The position numbers were made by a program, and so were the translations under genes. Under the pieces are notes generated by a model. The model had not been told where the DNA came from. It did no database searches and saw nothing but the letters and a program-made list of their open reading frames with translations. DNA of 10,806 nucleotides from JAJDFU01 sp964595955 (lineage in GTDB: Bacteria; Bacteroidota; Bacteroidia; Chitinophagales; Saprospiraceae): assembly GCA_964595955.1 (NCBI GenBank), contig CAZQSF010000116.1, forward strand, positions 1 through 10,806. Direction: 5' to 3'. Positions 6,676-10,806 of the stretch are shown in pieces. The number at the start of each line of letters is the position of its first letter. Position 1 is the stretch's first letter.

Positions 6676-7380
6676 TCAGGAATCAAGTCGAATGCGCTTC
6701 CAGAAAGCTTCCTGATAGGCCCCTCCAATGGGTAGGCGGGCATCCTGAATGATTACTCGGTTTCGCTCGATGTAGTCGATCTTATCCAGGGCAATGAGGT
6801 AAGAGCGATGAATGCGCATAAAGCGTTCGGGGGGGAGGGAAGATTCGAAGTACTTCAGTCGTTCCAGCGTCATGATCCGTTCTATTTGGGTGTGAATGCG
6901 GACGTAATCGTCCATGCTCTCCAGGTACAGGACGTCATCCAAAGCGATCTTCACGGTTTTGTATTCGCTTTTCACAAACAGGAAGGAAAGCGGGTCAAAG
7001 GGTGCAGCCTTCGGGTTTGCCGAAGGACTTAGCCGCTGCCTGGCTTTCTGTACGGCCTTCAGGAAGCGGTCGAGGGTGATGGGTTTGAGCAGGTAGTCGA
7101 CTACGTTCAGTTCGTAGCCTTCCAGAGCATATTGTTCGTAGGCTGTCGTCAGAATGATGGGATACCGGTTCTGCAGGATGCGGCTTAGCTGAATGCCGGT
7201 GAGATCGGGCATCTGCACGTCGAGGAAGAGCAGGTCCGCTTCCTTTTCTTCCAATGCTTTCAAGGCTTCCAGCGCATGGGTATAGGAGCCGGCCGTTTCG
7301 AGACCGGGTGTTTGAGCCACGTAGTCCTGGAGCAATTGCAATGCCAGCGGCTCGTCGTCGATCAGCAGGCATTTCAGCAT
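6676..7380 (-). CDS. LytTR-family response regulator
   Basis: A 234-residue cytoplasmic DNA-binding regulator. The receiver domain spans about 1-118, with acidic residues D8 and D9, phospho-acceptor D54 in F-L-D-V-Q-M-P-D, the switch threonine in T-T-A (78-80) and the conserved lysine in L-L-K-P (K99). After a linker the LytTR beta-fold DNA-binding domain spans about 131-232, showing the F-M-R-I-H-R-S-Y-L-I stretch typical of the family. Its start overlaps the last 7 bp of the sensor kinase gene upstream, so the two form a coupled two-component operon. LytTR proteins usually bind tandem half-sites about 21 bp apart; candidate sites lie upstream of the operon (8429-8516) and at 903-933. The real target genes are unknown. 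Confidence 0.95.
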   Translation of the reverse strand: MLKCLLIDDEPLALQLLQDYVAQTPGLETAGSYTHALEALKALEEKEADLLFLDVQMPDLTGIQLSRILQNRYPIILTTAYEQYALEGYELNVVDYLLKPITLDRFLKAVQKARQRLSPSANPKAAPFDPLSFLFVKSEYKTVKIALDDVLYLESMDDYVRIHTQIERIMTLERLKYFESSLPPERFMRIHRSYLIALDKIDYIERNRVIIQDARLPIGGAYQEAFWKRIRLDS

Positions 7381-8411
7381 AGGTGCAGGGGGATTTGTAG
7401 TCGTACGGAAAAGGAACCGTTTTCTTTCCTTAGGTCAAAGGAGTGTAGGTTGCCGTATCGCAATGCCAATCGCTGCTCTACATTCTGTAATCCCACCCCT
7501 CCGGCATCGGCTTTCTGTTTTTCGGCTGTGGCGTTGCACACCTGAATGATCAGATCTGCCTTTCCGGTCTGGACGGTCAGCTCAATGGGTCGATCGGGAT
7601 TGCGCAATTCGCCGTGTTTAAATGCATTTTCCATCAGGGGGATGATCAGAAAGGGCGGGATGAGCAGGTCTCGATCGGGCAGATCGATCGTCTTCCGGAT
7701 CGGCAACTCATACGAGTGGCGCATGCGTTCCAGGGCGATAAAATCTTCCAGCTGGGCCAGCTCTTTGGCCAGGGGCACGCGCTCGCCCTGTTCGTAGAGT
7801 GCATAGCGCAATAGCCCGGAAAGCCTGGATATGGCTTCCAAAGACCGGTTTGAGCCCGAATGCACCAGGGAATAGATGTTGTTCAGGGCATTGAACAAAA
7901 AATGGGGTTGAATCTGGGCGCGAAGAAAGGACAACTGGGTCTTCTGATGGGCCAGTTCCAGGTCGCTTTGCCGGGCTTCCCTGTAGGAGCTGTATTGCAC
8001 CAGAAAGAAAATGACCCCCACGCTGGTGAAAACGAGGGCGTAGTAGATATTGTCGAAAAAATAGGCCGGCAGGGAATAGGTATCCGAGTAATTGCCGAAG
8101 CCCAGCAATCCTTGCTGGAGTATTTCCTGTAAAAAATAGCGGAAGAAAACCACAGCGGGGATGGAAAATGCGAAAAAGCCCAGGGCCCTGCCCAGGTGCT
8201 CCGGATAATGGTAGTACAAAATGGTATAGGCAACGAGGCCATAGGCTGAGAAGGCCAGCAAGTTGGTGAAGACCAGAACAGCCATCTCCCCGTCGCGCAA
8301 AAAATCAAACCCGATCCAGAAATCACCGCTCTCGGCCCAATCCTGCAGCGGACTAAAGAACAGGTAGAAGAGAAAAAGCCAGAGCAATAGGGGGCCGAGC
8401 TTGTATTTCAT
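7374..8411 (-). CDS. LytS-type membrane sensor histidine kinase
   Basis: A 345-residue inner-membrane kinase of the His_kinase (PF06580) class. Four membrane segments lie at about 5-21, 43-67, 74-96 and 121-140, followed by a short coiled stretch (145-165). The phospho-accepting histidine is H170 in I-Q-P-H-F-L-F-N. The ATPase part has the N-box M-E-N-A-F-K-H-G (260-267) and a G-box G-V-G-L-Q-N-V (305-311). No extracytoplasmic sensor domain is seen, only loops of about 20-25 residues, so the signal is unknown. It would phosphorylate the LytTR regulator encoded by the overlapping downstream gene. The ATG at 8409-8411 overlaps the stop of a possible small reading frame (8408-8560) as ATGA. Confidence 0.94.
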   Translation of the reverse strand: MKYKLGPLLLWLFLFYLFFSPLQDWAESGDFWIGFDFLRDGEMAVLVFTNLLAFSAYGLVAYTILYYHYPEHLGRALGFFAFSIPAVVFFRYFLQEILQQGLLGFGNYSDTYSLPAYFFDNIYYALVFTSVGVIFFLVQYSSYREARQSDLELAHQKTQLSFLRAQIQPHFLFNALNNIYSLVHSGSNRSLEAISRLSGLLRYALYEQGERVPLAKELAQLEDFIALERMRHSYELPIRKTIDLPDRDLLIPPFLIIPLMENAFKHGELRNPDRPIELTVQTGKADLIIQVCNATAEKQKADAGGVGLQNVEQRLALRYGNLHSFDLRKENGSFSVRLQIPLHLC

Positions 8412-8560
8412 ACCCTGAATAACACGAATTTTCCCGGCTTGGATCCACCTTTCCCGGGCGAAGGGATGTGTTTTCCCGGTAAAACGGGCTTTTTCCCCGG
8501 TGAAGGAATCCCCGGGTGAAACACCGGCAAAGTGAGCTGCTTTACCGATCGCTTTTGCAT
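8408..8560 (-). CDS. Possible small basic peptide with P-G-K heptad repeats
   Basis: A 50-residue frame runs from ATG 8558-8560 to a TGA at 8408-8410 that overlaps the kinase ATG in an ATGA arrangement, suggesting translational coupling. A GTG at 8597-8599 would extend it by 13 residues. It holds eight lysines and two arginines and no acidic residue. P-G-K occurs four times with exact seven-residue spacing, plus one P-G-I five residues before the first. The P-G-K codons vary only at third positions (CCG/CCC, GGA/GGG). No signal peptide or known family is recognised. The alternative is that the repeats are DNA-binding sites and the open frame is incidental. Confidence 0.3.
   Translation of the reverse strand: MQKRSVKQLTLPVFHPGIPSPGKKPVLPGKHIPSPGKGGSKPGKFVLFRV
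8429..8516. repeat. Phased CCGGGAAAA-like array between kinase and DUF5694 genes
   Basis: Plus-strand TTTTCCCGG-like units occur at 8429-8437, 8450-8457, 8471-8479, 8491-8500 and, more degenerate, 8507-8516. The CCCGG cores start at 8433, 8453, 8475, 8496 and 8511, spaced 20, 22, 21 and 15 bases. The array sits just upstream of the kinase-regulator operon and about 100 bases upstream of the divergent DUF5694 gene. Spacing of about two helical turns is the arrangement LytTR regulators use, so autoregulation and control of the divergent gene are plausible. The core is not the classic LytTR half-site sequence. Confidence 0.6.
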
Positions 8561-8586
8561 CGGGCCTTCAAGCAGGCGTATCCTTA
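8553..8586 (+). promoter_or_regulatory. Weak candidate promoter for the DUF5694 gene
   Basis: TTTTG at 8553-8557 is followed after 21 bases by TATCCTTA at 8579-8586, a partial match to the Bacteroidota -33/-7 pair. Transcription would begin about 20 bases before the ATG at 8614. The match to TAnnTTTG is imperfect, so support is low. Confidence 0.22.
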
Positions 8587-8613
8587 AGGCATTGTTCACC
8601 CAATACTTTTACC

Positions 8614-9510
8614 ATGCGTACTGCAATTGTTTTCATTTTGGCCCTGGTCGTTGGCCCTGTTTTTCTGTTTGCCCAGGCCCATCCGGATTCTATTCTGGTC
8701 GGTGACCGAAAACGCCCTCAGGTCCTCCTGGTGGGCACTTTCCACTTCGGCTATCCGAATCTGGACACCTATAAGGTCGCCGAAGAGGACCAGGTAGACA
8801 TCCTTTCGCCCGGTCGGCAGCGGGAGGTGGAGCAGCTGGTGGACTACCTGGCCCGCTTCCGACCCACCATGATCGCTGTGGAAGGCGGTCGGAATTCCGG
8901 CTATATCCTGCGCCGCTACGAAGCATGGCAGGCCGGCGGAAAGAAAGAACTCCGCCCGAACGAGATCGATCAACTGGCCTTCCGGCTCATGGATCGCTTC
9001 GGATTGGATACCCTCTACGGCTGTGATGCGCCCGGCCTTGCCTACAACATGGATAATCATCCGGATTCCGCTGTATTCAAACCCTATCTGAAAAAGATCT
9101 ACGAGGGCTACGACTGGAAAAGCGACGATCTGCTGGATTCCCTTTACAATGCGTACTACGATTACGATACCGAACTCACTCTGAAGATGCCTCTGCTGGA
9201 CTACTTCAAATACCTGAACTCCGATCCGGTGATCCGCCGCTACCACGGCGCCTATCTGGTCGGCGACTTCAAGACGAAGGAGCGCTACCGCGGCGCAGAT
9301 GCCCTGACCCTGTACTGGTACAGCCGCAATCTGCGCATCGTCCAGAATATTATGGATCTGGGAGCGGGTCCTGAGGATCGCATTTTGATTCTGTTCGGTG
9401 CGGGGCATTCCTCCATACTCAAACAGCAGTTTGAAAGCACACCGGAATACGAGCTCATTCCCTTTGGGGATCTGGAACAATGGCCGGAAGGCTATTCCAA
9501 GACCGATTGA
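8614..9510 (+). CDS. Secreted DUF5694 / TraB-like protein
   Basis: A 298-residue protein with a signal peptide at about 1-21 (hydrophobic run ending F-A-Q-A) and no lipobox cysteine, so probably periplasmic. The mature part shows G-T-F-H-F at 41-45, a V-E-G-G after a hydrophobic strand (E90), an R-N pair in W-Y-S-R-N-L (238-239) and F-G-A-G-H at 261-265. G-T-x-H, a central acidic residue and a late G-x-x-H are the pattern of the TraB/TIKI/EreA-like superfamily; the overall sequence fits DUF5694. The conserved H and E residues suggest a hydrolase-like active site, possibly metal-dependent, but no substrate can be named. It diverges from the LytS/LytR operon across a region holding the phased repeat array, so it may be under that regulator's control. 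The alternative GTG/ATG starts nearby would break the signal peptide. Confidence 0.82.
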   Translation: MRTAIVFILALVVGPVFLFAQAHPDSILVGDRKRPQVLLVGTFHFGYPNLDTYKVAEEDQVDILSPGRQREVEQLVDYLARFRPTMIAVEGGRNSGYILRRYEAWQAGGKKELRPNEIDQLAFRLMDRFGLDTLYGCDAPGLAYNMDNHPDSAVFKPYLKKIYEGYDWKSDDLLDSLYNAYYDYDTELTLKMPLLDYFKYLNSDPVIRRYHGAYLVGDFKTKERYRGADALTLYWYSRNLRIVQNIMDLGAGPEDRILILFGAGHSSILKQQFESTPEYELIPFGDLEQWPEGYSKTD

Positions 9511-9518
9511 ATGTTTGC

Positions 9519-9549
9519 ACCGGCCTGCCGGTCAACCGGTCCCGACCGG
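9519..9549. terminator. Possible weak bidirectional terminator between convergent genes
   Basis: The 63-bp gap between the convergent DUF5694 and PagL-like genes contains ACCGG/CCGGT (9519-9523 with 9528-9532) and a CCGGTC/GACCGG pairing (9536-9541 with 9544-9549, two-base loop). The stems are short and no T-run follows, so the terminator call rests mainly on position. Confidence 0.25.
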
Positions 9550-9573
9550 GGGGCTACCCCTCGGGAAGCGGGA

Positions 9574-10662
9574 TCACAGGGAGACACTAATCCGGGCATC
9601 CAGGAAGTTGGCCACGTGGCCGTGGGCTTTAATGTTGATCCCCAGGGAAAAGTGCTGACTGATGCGGTACATCAGGCCGTAGCGCTGGTACACATCGGCG
9701 GGCTGGTTGCGGGCTTTGATCACATAGGCCCCAACCTGCTGGCTGAACAAGAAACGCCCCAGCAGGAACTCGTGCCCCAGCGCGATCCCCCAGATGTGGG
9801 CATTGCCGCTTTCGCCCTTTTCATTCATCTGGTAGCGCTTTCCTTTGTCGTACATCCATTCGCTGCCGGCTGTGAGGGCATTCAAGCGGGCGATCTGCCG
9901 GCTGTATTTGAACTCCAGGCCGGTGCTGAAAATGAAGTGCCCGGACATGGGCTGGTGGTAGGTTATAAAAGAGGTGAGGTCAAACCGGTTCTCCGGAGGG
10001 CCCTCCGCCCGCCAGTCTTTCTTGTCTCGATTGGGGAAGGAGGGCGGCCTCATGTAGTAGTTTACCCCCAGGGCAGCCGTCGGCCAGTTGATGCCCTTGT
10101 TGGGCTCCCTCAGGCCGCCGTTGGAGATGTGGTTGTACAGGGCGGAGACATCCATATACCACTGGGGAGCGAGCCGGATGTGCATCGCTCCGCCCAGTTG
10201 CAAGGGGAAGGCTACGTAGTTGCTGTAACTGAGGTTGTCGGGATTGGTGATTGGATCGTGAGGCCGGGATTGGTAGGAGAGTCCGAAGCCGGCCCGTACC
10301 GAAAAACTGAAGCGGTGCCGGGCACCGAAGACCGGCTGGATGTATAGCATGCTGGTCAGGCCGTAACCCAGCACCTCGGGATTGTCAAAGTCCCAGATGC
10401 CCAGGACTAGGCCCACCTTGGGGTAGCAATGGCAGGATGCCCAGGCCTTGGCTGAAGTGTTGTGCCAGCTCAGGTCGAGATCGAGCCCTGTGGGATAGGA
10501 GTTTCGAATGGATCGAATGTCGCGGCTGTGCACCAATACGAAACCCTGGTGGATGCGGGCACTCAGCGAGGATATGATTTCGGATGAATCTTGCTGGGCC
10601 TTCGCAGGCCCGATCAGTACGGCTATGCCACATAGGGACAAGGCAAAAGCAAAGCATTTCAT
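9574..10662 (-). CDS. PagL-like lipid A deacylase / acyloxyacyl hydrolase family protein
   Basis: A 362-residue predicted outer-membrane beta-barrel. The signal peptide covers about 1-22 (ends A-K-A-Q). The mature chain has repeated amphipathic strands rich in aromatic residues. The key stretch is Y-N-H-I-S-N-G-G-L (176-184) followed by N-K-G-I-N (188-192), which matches the PagL catalytic region where H and S (here H178 and S180) act with a nearby acid. PagL removes a 3-O-linked acyl chain from lipid A in the outer leaflet. The protein is about twice the length of PagL, with a second barrel-like half after residue 205, as is usual for Bacteroidota members annotated as acyloxyacyl hydrolase. 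The ATG at 10660-10662 is chosen because the signal peptide starts there; an upstream in-frame start at 10755 would bury it. Activity on lipid A is inferred from the motif. Confidence 0.8.
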   Translation of the reverse strand: MKCFAFALSLCGIAVLIGPAKAQQDSSEIISSLSARIHQGFVLVHSRDIRSIRNSYPTGLDLDLSWHNTSAKAWASCHCYPKVGLVLGIWDFDNPEVLGYGLTSMLYIQPVFGARHRFSFSVRAGFGLSYQSRPHDPITNPDNLSYSNYVAFPLQLGGAMHIRLAPQWYMDVSALYNHISNGGLREPNKGINWPTAALGVNYYMRPPSFPNRDKKDWRAEGPPENRFDLTSFITYHQPMSGHFIFSTGLEFKYSRQIARLNALTAGSEWMYDKGKRYQMNEKGESGNAHIWGIALGHEFLLGRFLFSQQVGAYVIKARNQPADVYQRYGLMYRISQHFSLGINIKAHGHVANFLDARISVSL

Positions 10663-10722
10663 TACAATGCGGTTCTGAAAAGTGAATTGCTCGAATTTCA
10701 AGATTGAATGGGCAGGGCTTAT

Positions 10723-10779
10723 ACGGGTTTCAGGATAAAATGATCCTTTTGCCAAGACCTATTTTATCCTGAAAACCGT
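10723..10779. repeat. Long near-perfect inverted repeat upstream of the deacylase gene
   Basis: TTTCAGGATAAAAT at 10728-10741 is exactly mirrored by ATTTTATCCTGAAA at 10761-10774. After one mismatch the pairing continues for four more bases (ACGG 10723-10726 with CCGT 10776-10779), so 18 of 19 positions match around a 19-base loop. It lies 61-117 bases upstream of the deacylase ATG. It could be a terminator for a gene to the right, an operator, or part of a small repeat element; the loop holds no recognisable motif. The rest of 10663-10806 contains no gene that I can support. Confidence 0.65.
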
Positions 10780-10806
10780 GAATACCGCTTCAAGTATGAA
10801 TCCCGC

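Noticed and set aside
8596..9480. Open frame of 294 codons opposite the DUF5694 gene
   Set aside because: The plus strand has a clear signal peptide and conserved motifs; the antisense frame is low-complexity and unlike any family.
9511..10347. Open frame of 278 codons on the plus strand opposite the deacylase gene
   Set aside because: It is a reverse shadow of the beta-barrel gene, which has a signal peptide and a catalytic motif.
10663..10755. Upstream extension of the deacylase gene
   Set aside because: It would place about 30 polar residues before an otherwise typical signal peptide and would run into the inverted repeat.

Overview
The window looks like a chromosomal segment of a fairly GC-rich member of the Bacteroidota, most likely near the Saprospiria/Lewinella group. 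Three things point there: a polyamine cluster of the carboxy(nor)spermidine type, an AraC-type regulator with an N-terminal seven-helix membrane domain, and a LytS/LytR-type sensor pair. Most starts lack a clear Shine-Dalgarno sequence, and a few TAnnTTTG-like promoter boxes can be proposed. The lineage is inferred from protein style and context, not from a marker gene.

Layout. Positions 1-285 hold no protein gene. They contain what looks like the 3' end of a group II intron entering from the left, then two perfect hairpins with a shared core flanked by nested inverted repeats, then a terminator-like hairpin. Positions 286-3225 (minus strand) hold, in transcription order, an agmatinase-family ureohydrolase, a membrane-anchored AraC-family regulator 25 bp behind it, and a small secreted protein of unknown function preceded by a 21-bp-spaced direct repeat. 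Positions 3435-6667 (plus strand) hold a carboxy(nor)spermidine dehydrogenase, a carboxynorspermidine decarboxylase and the release-factor methyltransferase PrmC; the PrmC start overlaps the decarboxylase stop. Positions 6676-8411 (minus strand) hold a LytTR response regulator and its sensor kinase, kinase first in transcription order, overlapping by 7 bp. Positions 8614-9510 (plus) encode a secreted DUF5694/TraB-like protein. Positions 9574-10662 (minus) encode a PagL-like outer-membrane lipid A deacylase. The right end carries a long inverted repeat.

How the genes fit together. Agmatinase gives putrescine from agmatine, the dehydrogenase condenses a diamine with aspartate semialdehyde, and the decarboxylase gives spermidine or norspermidine. 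The three genes diverge from one 209-bp intergenic region, so they probably form one pathway unit. The arginine decarboxylase that would supply agmatine is not in the window.

The most unusual DNA is between the kinase and the DUF5694 gene. Five CCGGGAAAA-like units lie there at about 21-bp spacing. They can be read as a binding array for the neighbouring LytTR regulator. They can also be read as a small basic peptide gene with P-G-K heptads whose stop overlaps the kinase start. No complete new defence or mobile system is visible.
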